64,000 bases of DNA, taken from contig NZ_CP058907.1 of the NCBI RefSeq assembly GCF_013415845.1, positions 1,922,001-1,986,000 of the forward strand, read 5' to 3'. Source of the DNA: Rhodopseudomonas palustris (GTDB lineage Bacteria; Pseudomonadota; Alphaproteobacteria; Rhizobiales; Xanthobacteraceae). The notes beneath the pieces are model-generated. The model was given only the letters and a program-made list of their open reading frames with translations. It had not been told where the DNA came from and did no database searches. Both the position numbers and the translations under genes were made by a program. Of the stretch, positions 15,461 through 24,093 are shown piece after piece; the first letter of the stretch is position 1, and every line of letters starts with the position of its first letter.

Positions 15461-18400
15461 ATGAGTGCGCGCTACACCGAGATCGGCGTCACCACCAATT
15501 TCTCGTTCCTGGAAGGCGGCTCGCATCCGCAGGACTATGTCCATGAAGCGAGCCGGCTCGGGCTCGACGCGATCGGCGTTGCGGATCGTAATACGCTGGC
15601 CGGCGTGGTCCGCGCCTATAGCGAACTCGACCACGACGAGCTGATCCACAAGCCGAAGCTGCTGATCGGGACGCGGCTATGCTTCGCCGATGGTACGCCC
15701 GATGTGCTGGCTTATCCGACTGACCGCGCCGCTTATGGCCGCCTCTGCCGCCTCCTCAGCGCCGGCAAGCTGCGCGCCGGGAAGGGCGAATGCCATCTGA
15801 CGTTCGCGGATCTGGAGGCTTTCATCCACGAGCGATCGCCCTCGATCCACGAACTTGCGACGGTGATCCATCCGCCCTCGGCCTCGATCAACCAGCCTTC
15901 CGCTTCCATCCATCAGTTCCCCACGCCGTCATGGCCGGGCTTGACCCGGCCATCCACGCCGACAAGCAAGGTCGTGCTGGTGTCCGTGGATGCCCGGGTC
16001 AAGCCCGGGCATGACGGTGGGAAGCGTGTGGCCGATAACTCTCAGATTCTGCTCGTGGTCATGCCGTCCTATCGCTTCCAGACCAAGACCATCGCAACCG
16101 CATTGGAGCGTCTCACTGCGCTCAACGCCGACGCCGTCTGGCTCGGCCTCACCCCGTATTATCGCGGCGACGACAAGCGGCGGTTGGCGCGGCTGCGGAG
16201 GATCGCGGCGGCGGCGCGGGTGCCGTGCATCGCCACCAACGATGTGCTGTATCATCACCCGGCGCGGCGTGCGCTGCAGGACGTGCTGACCTGCGTGCGC
16301 GAAAAGACCACGATCGACAAGGCCGGACGCCGGCTCGAAGGCAATGCCGAACGGCATCTCAAGCCCGCCGCCGAAATGGCGCGGCTGTTCCGCGGCGATC
16401 CCGACGCCATCGCCGAAACACTGCGCTTCGCCGATCGCATCAGCTTCACGCTGGACGAACTGAAATATCACTATCCCGATGAGCCGGTACCGCCCGGCAA
16501 GACCGCGCAGCAGCATCTCAAAGACCTCACCCGCGAGGGCATCGCCGCCTATTTCCCGAACGGCATCAGCGACAAGCTCCAGGCCACCATCGCCAAGGAA
16601 CTGGCGATCATCGAACGCCGCGGCTACGCGCATTATTTTCTCACCGTGCACGACATCGTCCGCTATGCGCGGTCGCAGGACATCCTGTGCCAGGGGCGCG
16701 GTTCGGCGGCGAATTCGGCCGTGTGCTACGTGCTCGGCATCACCTGCGTCGATCCGACCGAGATCGACCTTTTGTTCGAGCGCTTCGTCTCCGAGGAACG
16801 CGATGAGCCGCCGGACATCGATGTCGATTTCGAGCATTCGCGCCGCGAAGAGGTGATGCAGTACATCTATCGGCGCTATGGCCGGCATCGCGCCGCGATC
16901 GTCGCCACCGTGATCCATTATCGGCCGCGCTCGGCGATCCGCGACGTCGGCAAGGCGCTGGGCCTGTCCGAAGACGTCACGGCGGCGCTCGCCGACACGG
17001 TGTGGGGAAGTTGGGGCAAGGGCCTCAACGAGATGCAGGTGCGCCAGGCCGGGCTCGATCCGCACAACCCGATGATCGGCCGCGCGGTCGAACTCGCCAC
17101 CGAGTTGATCGGCTTTCCGCGTCATCTGTCGCAGCATGTCGGCGGCTATGTGCTGACGCAGGATCGGCTCGACAGCTATGTGCCGATCGGCAACGCCGCG
17201 ATGGCTGATCGCACCTTTATCGAGTGGGACAAGGACGACATCGACGCGGTCAAGATGATGAAGGTCGACGTGCTGGCGCTGGGCATGCTGACCTGCATCC
17301 GCAAGGGTTTTCATCTGATCGCGCAGCACAAGGGCGTTCGCTTCCAGCTCTCCGACATCAAGTCGGAGGACGACAACGTCGTTTACAAAATGCTCCAGCG
17401 CGGCGAATCGATTGGCGTGTTTCAGGTCGAGAGCCGGGCGCAGATGAACATGCTGCCGCGGCTGAAGCCGCGCTGCTTCTATGACCTCGTCATCGAAGTC
17501 GCGATCGTGCGGCCGGGGCCGATCCAGGGCGACATGGTGCATCCTTACTTGCGGCGGCGGAACGGCCAGGAGCCGGTGGTGTATCCGTCACCGTCGGGCG
17601 AAGCCGGCGACAAGAACGAACTGCGGCAGATCCTCGGCAAGACGCTGGGCGTGCCGCTGTTCCAGGAGCAGGCGATGCGGATCGCGATCGAGGCGGCGCA
17701 CTTCACGCCGGACGAGGCCAATCAGCTCCGCCGCGCGATGGCGACGTTCCGCAACGTCGGCACGATCGGCAAGTTCGAAGCCAAGATGATCGGCAATCTG
17801 GTGAAGCGCGGCTACGACGCCACCTTCGCCAAGAACTGCTTCGAGCAGATCAAGGGGTTCGGCTCCTACGGCTTTCCGGAAAGCCACGCCGCCAGCTTCG
17901 CTAAGCTGGTCTATGTCTCGGCGTGGATGAAGTGCGAGCACCCCGACGCGTTTTGCTGCGCGCTACTGAATTCGCAGCCGATGGGGTTCTATGCGCCGGC
18001 GCAGATCGTCGGCGATGCGCGAAGTAATGGCGTCGAGGTGCGGCCGGTCGATGTGTCCTTCAGCGAAGGCCAGTGTACGCTCGAGGAGCGATGCGGCAGG
18101 TATCACGCGGTGCGGCTCGGCTTCCGGATGATCGACGGGTTTCGCTGGGCCGATCCGGACGAGGAGCGGGTGCAGCTGGAAGCTGGTGAACCGCCGAGCG
18201 ACGACTGGGCGGCACGCATCGTCGCGGCGCGGGCGAGGGGAGCGTTTAGTTCGCTCGAACAGTTCGCCCGCATCACCGCGCTGCCGAAGCGCGCACTGAT
18301 CCTGCTGGCCGATGCCGATGCCTTCCGCTCGCTCGGGCTCGATCGCCGCGCCGCGCTGTGGGCGGTGCGGCGTCTGCCCGACGACGTGCCGCTGCCGCTG

Positions 18401-19048
18401 TTCGAAGCCGCCAGCGCGCGCGAGCAGGAGGACGAGCGCGCCGCGCCGCTGCCGGCGATGCCGATGGCCGAGCATGTGGTGGCCGATTATCAGACGGTGC
18501 GGCTGTCGCTGAAGGGCCATCCGATGGAATTCCTGCGCGCGCTGTTCGCGGCCGAGCGGGTAGTAACCTGCCGCGAGGTGTCGCGGTCCGAGCAGCACGC
18601 CAGCGGCCGCTGGCTGTGCTGCGCCGGCGTCGTGCTGGTGCGGCAGCGGCCGGGCAGCGCCAATGGCGTGATCTTCATGACCATCGAGGACGAGACCGGC
18701 ATCGCCAACATCGTGGTGTGGCCGGCTGTGATGGAGAAATTTCGCAAGGAGGTGATGGGCGCGCGGCTGGTGCTGGTCGAGGGCAAGGTCCAGGCGAGCG
18801 CGGAAGGCGTGGTACATCTCGTCGCCGAGCGGCTGATTGATCGCAGCGCCGAGATGGGGCGCCTCGCCGAAGGCCTGGTCCGCCCGGCGCTGCCGGACGG
18901 CACAGACCTTTACGAGCAACTGACCTCCGAAAAGCACAACTACGAAGCCCTCAACGGCGACCGCCGCGACACGCCCGACGCCCCCGCCCAACGCCATCGC
19001 CACCCCCGCGACGTCCGCATCCTGCCGCCTTCAAGGGATTTCCACTAA
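15461..19048 (+). CDS. dnaE2: Error-prone DNA polymerase III alpha-type subunit DnaE2
   Basis: C-family translesion polymerase of 1195 residues, the catalytic part of the ImuA-ImuB-DnaE2 mutasome. The N-terminal PHP domain starts YTEIGVTTNFSFLEGGSHP. The palm has GRGSAANSAVCYVLGIT and the catalytic PDIDVDFEHSRREE near residue 451. GVIFMTIEDETGIANIVVWP near 1070 is the OB fold. The protein is longer than usual for the family because residues about 124-195 carry extra sequence: a degenerate SIH/PSAS repeat and then the translation of a palindromic repeat (residues about 156-186, WPGLTRPS...ARVKPGHDGG). The frame stays intact, so the enzyme may still work. It should be expressed with imuAB from the LexA-controlled promoter. 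Confidence 0.95.
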   Translation: MSARYTEIGVTTNFSFLEGGSHPQDYVHEASRLGLDAIGVADRNTLAGVVRAYSELDHDELIHKPKLLIGTRLCFADGTPDVLAYPTDRAAYGRLCRLLSAGKLRAGKGECHLTFADLEAFIHERSPSIHELATVIHPPSASINQPSASIHQFPTPSWPGLTRPSTPTSKVVLVSVDARVKPGHDGGKRVADNSQILLVVMPSYRFQTKTIATALERLTALNADAVWLGLTPYYRGDDKRRLARLRRIAAAARVPCIATNDVLYHHPARRALQDVLTCVREKTTIDKAGRRLEGNAERHLKPAAEMARLFRGDPDAIAETLRFADRISFTLDELKYHYPDEPVPPGKTAQQHLKDLTREGIAAYFPNGISDKLQATIAKELAIIERRGYAHYFLTVHDIVRYARSQDILCQGRGSAANSAVCYVLGITCVDPTEIDLLFERFVSEERDEPPDIDVDFEHSRREEVMQYIYRRYGRHRAAIVATVIHYRPRSAIRDVGKALGLSEDVTAALADTVWGSWGKGLNEMQVRQAGLDPHNPMIGRAVELATELIGFPRHLSQHVGGYVLTQDRLDSYVPIGNAAMADRTFIEWDKDDIDAVKMMKVDVLALGMLTCIRKGFHLIAQHKGVRFQLSDIKSEDDNVVYKMLQRGESIGVFQVESRAQMNMLPRLKPRCFYDLVIEVAIVRPGPIQGDMVHPYLRRRNGQEPVVYPSPSGEAGDKNELRQILGKTLGVPLFQEQAMRIAIEAAHFTPDEANQLRRAMATFRNVGTIGKFEAKMIGNLVKRGYDATFAKNCFEQIKGFGSYGFPESHAASFAKLVYVSAWMKCEHPDAFCCALLNSQPMGFYAPAQIVGDARSNGVEVRPVDVSFSEGQCTLEERCGRYHAVRLGFRMIDGFRWADPDEERVQLEAGEPPSDDWAARIVAARARGAFSSLEQFARITALPKRALILLADADAFRSLGLDRRAALWAVRRLPDDVPLPLFEAASAREQEDERAAPLPAMPMAEHVVADYQTVRLSLKGHPMEFLRALFAAERVVTCREVSRSEQHASGRWLCCAGVVLVRQRPGSANGVIFMTIEDETGIANIVVWPAVMEKFRKEVMGARLVLVEGKVQASAEGVVHLVAERLIDRSAEMGRLAEGLVRPALPDGTDLYEQLTSEKHNYEALNGDRRDTPDAPAQRHRHPRDVRILPPSRDFH
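15927..16017. repeat. Type A palindromic repeat inside dnaE2
   Basis: Two 33-base arms, 15927-15959 and 15985-16017, are inverted with only two mismatches around a 25-base loop. The first arm begins CCGTCATGGCCGGGCTTGAC. The 91-bp element is translated in frame inside the PHP domain region of DnaE2. Confidence 0.92.
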
Positions 19049-19053
19049 AGCGA

Positions 19054-20007
19054 TCACGCCGCCAGCGTGCTCGTCTGGTCGCGGAACGACAGCGCGGTCG
19101 CCGCAGCGCCGATCTCGAACGGCGTGACGTCCGACCAGAACCGGTTCGTGAATTTCCGCGCATCGACCTGATACGGACGATCCCATAGGAACCGCATCTC
19201 GGTCATCTCCCGCAGCATCGGCGACACCGCTCCAACCACCGGCAGCAGCCATTGTGGCAGCGACGAGATCCGCGCCGTGGTGCCGAGTGCACGGGCGCCG
19301 AGTTCGAGGATCTGCCGCGGGGTGCGGGTCGGCGCGCTCGGCATGTGCCAGGCCTGACCGAAAGCGTCGTCTGGAGCGTCAAGCAAGCTCGCCACCGCCC
19401 GCGCGATATCCGGCACATAGGCGAAGTCGTGCGGCGTGTCGGGCGGAGCGATCAGCATCGCTCGCTTGCCCTTGGCGATTGCGCCGAATGCGAGGTCGCC
19501 GAGATGCGACAGCCCGACGCCCGGTCCGTAGAAGTCCGGCGCCCGCAGCGTTGCGACGCGCACTTGCCCGGCGGCGCTCGCCTTCGTCCATAGCCGCGTG
19601 ATCTCGGCGCGCACCGCGGGTTTCACGCCGACATCGGTCAGCGGCATGTCCTCGCGCAGCGCTGCGTGCTGCGCGCCGTACATATAGAGGTTATCGACGA
19701 ACACCATCCGCGCGTGCGTTGCTGCAGCGGCCGCGAGCAGGTTCTGCATCGCCGCCGGCCACGAGGTACGCCACACCTCAGCGATATAGGGAAAACCGAT
19801 CGCGACAACGATCTGCTTGGCGCCCGCGACAGCACCGACGACCGAGGCAGGGTCCAGTACGTCGCAGGCTTGAAACACAGCACAGCGCGGAAGATAGGCG
19901 GGTTGGGATCGCTGCGCCACACGTACCGCGACGCCTTTGGCTGCGAGCAATTCGGTGGTGGCACGGCCAACCGGGCCGTAGCCGAGGACGACGATTTCCG
20001 GCGTCAT
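19054..20007 (-). CDS. NAD(P)-dependent epimerase/dehydratase-family (extended SDR) protein
   Basis: Rossmann-fold protein of 317 residues. ATG 20007 is chosen over ATG 20013 because AAAGGAG directly abuts the latter but lies 6 bases before the former. The dinucleotide motif is VVLGYGPVGRAT at the N-terminus; KQIVVAIGFPYIAEVW and MVFVDNLYMYG follow, with LRAPDFYGPGVG later. The normal YxxxK catalytic pair is not clear, as in atypical SDRs, so the reaction is unknown. It converges with dnaE2 (5 bases apart) and is divergent from a LysR gene, its likely regulator. Confidence 0.85.
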   Translation of the reverse strand: MTPEIVVLGYGPVGRATTELLAAKGVAVRVAQRSQPAYLPRCAVFQACDVLDPASVVGAVAGAKQIVVAIGFPYIAEVWRTSWPAAMQNLLAAAAATHARMVFVDNLYMYGAQHAALREDMPLTDVGVKPAVRAEITRLWTKASAAGQVRVATLRAPDFYGPGVGLSHLGDLAFGAIAKGKRAMLIAPPDTPHDFAYVPDIARAVASLLDAPDDAFGQAWHMPSAPTRTPRQILELGARALGTTARISSLPQWLLPVVGAVSPMLREMTEMRFLWDRPYQVDARKFTNRFWSDVTPFEIGAAATALSFRDQTSTLAA

Positions 20008-20051
20008 GGTCATCTCCTTTCGACGTTGCCGGAAACTACGCGTCTTCATTG

Positions 20052-20075
20052 TATAACAAAAATGCATTGTTTATA
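20052..20075. promoter_or_regulatory. Candidate LysR operator in the SDR-lysR intergenic region
   Basis: AT-rich inverted repeat TATAACAA ... TTGTTTATA with an AT-rich centre in an otherwise GC-rich window, 8 bases before the lysR ATG and 44 bases before the SDR ATG. It is placed as expected for a LysR-type site controlling both genes. Confidence 0.45.
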
Positions 20076-20083
20076 TCTTCATC

Positions 20084-21034
20084 ATGCGCAATGTGAATTT
20101 AGCCGGGCTCGACCTCAATCTGCTGCCGCCGCTCGAGGCGCTGCTGCGCCGACGCAACGTCACCCATGCGGCGCAGGACGTCGGACTGAGCCAGCCCGCG
20201 ATGAGCCGCGCGCTGTCGCGGCTGCGCATTCTGCTTGCCGATCCGCTGCTAGTCCGTGGTCATCACGGCCTTGTCCTGACGCCGAAGGCGCAAGCGCTGG
20301 TGCCGCTCCTGAGCGTCGCCGTCGCCGACCTCAAGGATCTGTTTCGCGAGCGCCGGTTCGACCCGGCGACCGAACAGCGCACCATCCGCATCGCGGCGTC
20401 CGACAACCAGACCGTGCTGCTGGCGCCGCGGTTGATGGCGCGGTTGGCCCACGAGGCGCCCGGTATCGATCTGCGCTTCGAGCCCTACCGCGCGGATCTG
20501 CGCGAGCGCATGGAAAGCGGTGCGCTGGATTTCGCTTTCGCGCTCGCCACCACCGATCTGCCGCCCGGCGCGGTGAGTATGCCGATCGCCGACGACCGCC
20601 TCGCGCTGGTGATGCGGCGAGGCCATCCGAAAGCCAAACGCACCTGGCGGATCAGCGACTACGCGGACGTCGACCATGTCGGCATCGCACTACTCGATGA
20701 CGGTCGCTCGGAACTGGATGGAATCCTGGCGGCCGCCAGGGTGAGCCGCAGGGTGGCGTTGGTCACGCCGCATTTCACCGCCGCGCTCGCGACCGTCGCC
20801 GCGACCGATATGGTGACGACCATCTCCCGGGCGTTGGCGCGCCGCTTTGCCGGTGCCTTCGACCTGATCGTCAAACAGCCGCCGTTCGACAAGGTCGAGC
20901 TGCCGATGACGCTGGTGTGGTCGCATCTGCGCAATGCTGATCCGCTGCTGATCTGGTTTCGCGGACTCTTGCGCGAGGTTGCCGGACCGGCCTATGCGGA
21001 GCGACATCAGCGTGCGGCGCGCCGACCGACTTAG
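20084..21034 (+). CDS. LysR-family transcriptional regulator
   Basis: LysR-type regulator of 316 residues. The N-terminal winged helix reads LDLNLLPPLEALLRRRNVTHAAQDVGLSQPAMSRALSRLR, and the effector domain begins near residue 95 (RTIRIAASDNQTVLLAP). The NodD/PcpR-like opening LAGLDLNLL and the LLVRGHHGLVLTPKA segment are typical of the group that controls an adjacent divergent gene. Here that gene is the SDR 76 bases away. The effector is unknown. A CoA-transferase-family gene follows 48 bases downstream on the same strand and may be cotranscribed. Confidence 0.92.
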   Translation: MRNVNLAGLDLNLLPPLEALLRRRNVTHAAQDVGLSQPAMSRALSRLRILLADPLLVRGHHGLVLTPKAQALVPLLSVAVADLKDLFRERRFDPATEQRTIRIAASDNQTVLLAPRLMARLAHEAPGIDLRFEPYRADLRERMESGALDFAFALATTDLPPGAVSMPIADDRLALVMRRGHPKAKRTWRISDYADVDHVGIALLDDGRSELDGILAAARVSRRVALVTPHFTAALATVAATDMVTTISRALARRFAGAFDLIVKQPPFDKVELPMTLVWSHLRNADPLLIWFRGLLREVAGPAYAERHQRAARRPT

Positions 21035-21082
21035 CCACGCGTGTCACCAAGGCGGCTCCGATGGGAGCTGGGAGGAAGGCGT

Positions 21083-22480
21083 ATGCAATCTCCCCGTGAT
21101 CTGCTTGCTGATCTCTGGACCTCCGTCGGCGCTGATGCTGCCGCGCTGAATCGCGTGACACTCACCGGCGACGAGCCGCAGCTACCGTCGTCGTTTCGCG
21201 TCGACGCCGCGGCGCAGGTGGCGATTGCGGCGAGCGGGCTGGCGGCAGCCGAGATCTGGGCGATGCGGTGCGGGCAGGCGCAGGACGTCAGCGTCGACAT
21301 CCACCACGCCGCGATCGAGTGCCGCTCCGAGCGCTACTTGCGCAGGAACGACGAACCGCCGCCGCCCGCTTGGGATCCGCTCGCGGGCGTGTATCAGGTG
21401 AAGGGCGGCCGATACGTCCGGCTGCACACCAACTTTCCGCATCACCGCGACGCCGTCTGCCGGGTGCTCGGCTGTGAGCCGGTTCGCGACGCGGTGCAGG
21501 CAGCGCTGCTGCAGTGGGAGGGCGAAGCGTTCGAGACCGCCGCCTATGCGGCCGGCGGTGTGGTGGCGCTGATGCGGTCGCGCGAGGAATGGCAGGCGCT
21601 GCCGCAGGCTGCCGCGCTCGATGCGTTGCCGCTCGTCGAAATCACCAAAATCGGCGAGGGGGCGCCGAAGCCGTGGCCGGAAGGCAGCCGACCGCTCGTG
21701 GGCCTGCGCGTGCTGGATCTGTCGCGAGTGATCGCCGGCCCGGTCGCCGGCCGGACACTGGCGGCGCATGGCGCCGACGTGATGCTGGTGTCGAGCCCCC
21801 GGTTGCCGTCGATCCCCTGGCTGGTGATCGACACCGGTCGTGGCAAGCTGTCGAGCTTCGCCGACCTGACCACGCCGGAGGGCCACGCCGCGCTGCGCGA
21901 GCTGCTCACCGAAGCGGACATCTTCAGCCAGGGCTATCGCCCGCGCTCGCTCGCCGCGCTCGGTTTCTCGCCCGAAGAGGCGGCCGCGATCAATCCCGGC
22001 ATCGTTTACGTCTCGCTGTCCGCCTATGGACGCTCGGGTCCGTGGGCGGAGCGGCGCGGCTTCGACTCCCTGGTGCAATGCGCCACCGGCTTCAACCATG
22101 CCGAAGGGCAGGCGGCCGGCGTCGCCGGGCCGAAGGAATTGCCGATGCAGATCCTCGATCATGCGACCGGCTACTTGATGGCGTTCGGGGCGATGATCGC
22201 CAAGGCCCGCCAGGCGCGCGAGGGCGGCAGCTGGCACGTCCAGGTGTCGCTGGCCCGCACCGGCAAATGGCTGTGGGAGATGGGGCGGCTGCCGCACGGT
22301 CTCGCCACGCCGGAGATCGGCCAGGAAGCGGCGGCGCCGTATCTCGAGCGCGCCCAATCCGGCTTCGGGACGCTGGAGGCGGTCCGGCATTCTGCGATTC
22401 TCAGCGCCACGCCGGCCGCCTGGGTCCGCCCGGCGGTGCCGCTGGGGACCGACCCGGCGGCCTGGCCGGCCCGCGGTTAA
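21083..22480 (+). CDS. CaiB/BaiF-family (class III) CoA transferase-like protein
   Basis: Protein of 465 residues from ATG 21083, which has GGAGGAAGG 4 bases upstream. It has two class III CoA transferase-like parts. The first is divergent (GLAAAEIWAMRCGQAQDVSVD). The second is typical: LVGLRVLDLSRVIAGPVAGRTLAAHGADVMLV, a GRGKLS segment in the place of the common GKRS motif, FSQGYRPRSLAALGFS, IVYVSLSAYGRSGPW and GFDSLVQCATGF. The usual catalytic Asp region is PMQILDHATGYLMAFG. It probably moves CoA between carboxylic acids; the substrate is unknown. It follows the LysR gene on the same strand. Confidence 0.88.
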   Translation: MQSPRDLLADLWTSVGADAAALNRVTLTGDEPQLPSSFRVDAAAQVAIAASGLAAAEIWAMRCGQAQDVSVDIHHAAIECRSERYLRRNDEPPPPAWDPLAGVYQVKGGRYVRLHTNFPHHRDAVCRVLGCEPVRDAVQAALLQWEGEAFETAAYAAGGVVALMRSREEWQALPQAAALDALPLVEITKIGEGAPKPWPEGSRPLVGLRVLDLSRVIAGPVAGRTLAAHGADVMLVSSPRLPSIPWLVIDTGRGKLSSFADLTTPEGHAALRELLTEADIFSQGYRPRSLAALGFSPEEAAAINPGIVYVSLSAYGRSGPWAERRGFDSLVQCATGFNHAEGQAAGVAGPKELPMQILDHATGYLMAFGAMIAKARQAREGGSWHVQVSLARTGKWLWEMGRLPHGLATPEIGQEAAAPYLERAQSGFGTLEAVRHSAILSATPAAWVRPAVPLGTDPAAWPARG

Positions 22481-22698
22481 GGCATCCGGGAGCCGGTTCC
22501 ACTGGTTAATGTGCCGTTCAGGATGGAATTCGTAAGGCTGCGTGTCGAGGCGCGCGTCTCGGTCGGCGGCTGACGCGCTGGTGTCATCATTCGCTGCTAA
22601 GCGCATTTTTGCCGTTTTCACTTTGCGCTGGCCACGATTCGGGCATTATCAGCCGTCAGGGAGGCAACGCGGCGATCAAGCCGGAGCTCAGGCAGGGC

Positions 22699-23937
22699 AT
22701 GCGCGAACATTTTCTTCGAAATCTGCGTCTTCGGCGCACCTGGTGGATCGCGGCTGCGTGCGTTGCGGCCGGCGTTGCTGTGGGCGGTTACGAGCTGGCA
22801 AAGTTCGAGCAACCCGGTCGTGGCCACACCGATATTTCCAGCCAGTCGCGCCGCAGTGCCGACCGCTACACCCCGACTCCGGCAGAATGGGCCAGCCTGA
22901 CGATCGAGCCGGTCAGTGACCGCAGCTTCCGCGCCGAGCACGTCACCGAAGGCAAGATCGCGATCGACGAAGACCGCGCCACCCCGGTGTTCTCGCCCTA
23001 TGCGGGCCGCGTGACCAAGCTGCTGGCGCGCCCCGGTGACCACGTCACCAAGGGTCAGCCGCTGTTCTCGATCGAAGCGCCGGACACCGTCCAGGCCCAG
23101 AACGATTTCATCACCGCCTCGACCGCGCTCAACAAGGCGAAGTCGCAGCTCGATCTGGCGCAGCTTCAGGACAAACGGGCCCGCGATCTGTTCGAAGGCA
23201 AGGCGGTGCCGCTGAAGGACTATCAGCAGGCCCAGGCCACGCTGATCACCGCGCAGAACGATTTCCAGTCGGCCACCACAGCGCTCGAGGCCGCGCGGAA
23301 CAGGCTGCGTATTCTCGGCCTGAGCGAGTCCGCGATCTCTGCCTTCCAGAACAAAGGCAATATCAATCCCGAGACCACCATCGTGGCGCCGATCGCGGGC
23401 ACCGTGGTTCAGCGCAAGGTCGGTCCGGGCCAATATGTCAACGCCGGCTCCAGCGATCCCGTCTACATGATCGGCGATCTGTCGACGGTGTGGCTGACCG
23501 CCTTCGTCCGCGAAAGCGAAGCCGCCGATGTTGCTGAAGGCCAGGACATCAGCTTCAAGGTGTTGGCGCTGCCGGGCCGCACGCTGACGGGCCGAATCGA
23601 CTACGTCTCCGCGGCGATTGACCCGACCACCCGCCGGCTGACGGTGCGCGCCACCATCGACAATCCTGGCGGGCTGCTGAAGCCGGAGATGTTCGCCAAC
23701 GTCACGATCTACTCGCCGTCGGATCATCCGGCCGTCGGCGTGCCACGCCAGGCGCTCATCTACGAAGGTGACCAGGTCCGCGTCTGGGTCGCGCATGACG
23801 ACCGCTCGATCGAGCTGCGCACGGTGAAGCCGGGCCTGTCGGCCGGCGATCTGGTCGAAGTCACCGGCAACCTGCGTCCGGGCGAAAAGGTCATCACCCG
23901 GGGCAGCCTGTTCATTGATCGGGCTGCCACCGGGTAA
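22699..23937 (+). CDS. RND efflux periplasmic adaptor subunit (CusB/CzcB type)
   Basis: Membrane fusion protein of 412 residues from ATG 22699; a longer frame upstream has no good start. An N-terminal anchor (WWIAAACVAAGVAVGGYEL) precedes the lipoyl/barrel-sandwich halves (FSPYAGRVTKLLARPGDHVTKGQPLFSIEAPD and TIVAPIAGTVVQRKVGPGQYV), a coiled-coil hairpin at about residues 130-200, and a beta-barrel (LSTVWLTAFVRESEAADVAEGQ). It bridges the inner-membrane pump encoded 156 bases downstream and an outer-membrane channel such as the TolC-like protein at 27.8-29.2 kb. No His- or Met-rich metal-binding tail is visible. Confidence 0.9.
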   Translation: MREHFLRNLRLRRTWWIAAACVAAGVAVGGYELAKFEQPGRGHTDISSQSRRSADRYTPTPAEWASLTIEPVSDRSFRAEHVTEGKIAIDEDRATPVFSPYAGRVTKLLARPGDHVTKGQPLFSIEAPDTVQAQNDFITASTALNKAKSQLDLAQLQDKRARDLFEGKAVPLKDYQQAQATLITAQNDFQSATTALEAARNRLRILGLSESAISAFQNKGNINPETTIVAPIAGTVVQRKVGPGQYVNAGSSDPVYMIGDLSTVWLTAFVRESEAADVAEGQDISFKVLALPGRTLTGRIDYVSAAIDPTTRRLTVRATIDNPGGLLKPEMFANVTIYSPSDHPAVGVPRQALIYEGDQVRVWVAHDDRSIELRTVKPGLSAGDLVEVTGNLRPGEKVITRGSLFIDRAATG

Positions 23938-24093
23938 CTCTGGTCTCCACACGACCGTCGCCGCGCGGTCCCGCCGCCCGGCGCTCCCGCCTTCAGCTCG
24001 CGGGCGCCTTGTTCTTCTGAACGGCCCGCGGCATGACATAACCGCCGGACCAGCGCCTCACAGCCTCCGCCTGCCCTGAAAGGTCCGATCCGC

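Noticed and set aside
15929..17542. 537-codon minus-strand frame inside dnaE2
   Set aside because: Antisense to catalytic dnaE2 sequence, with His/Arg/Asp-rich composition typical of GC shadow frames.
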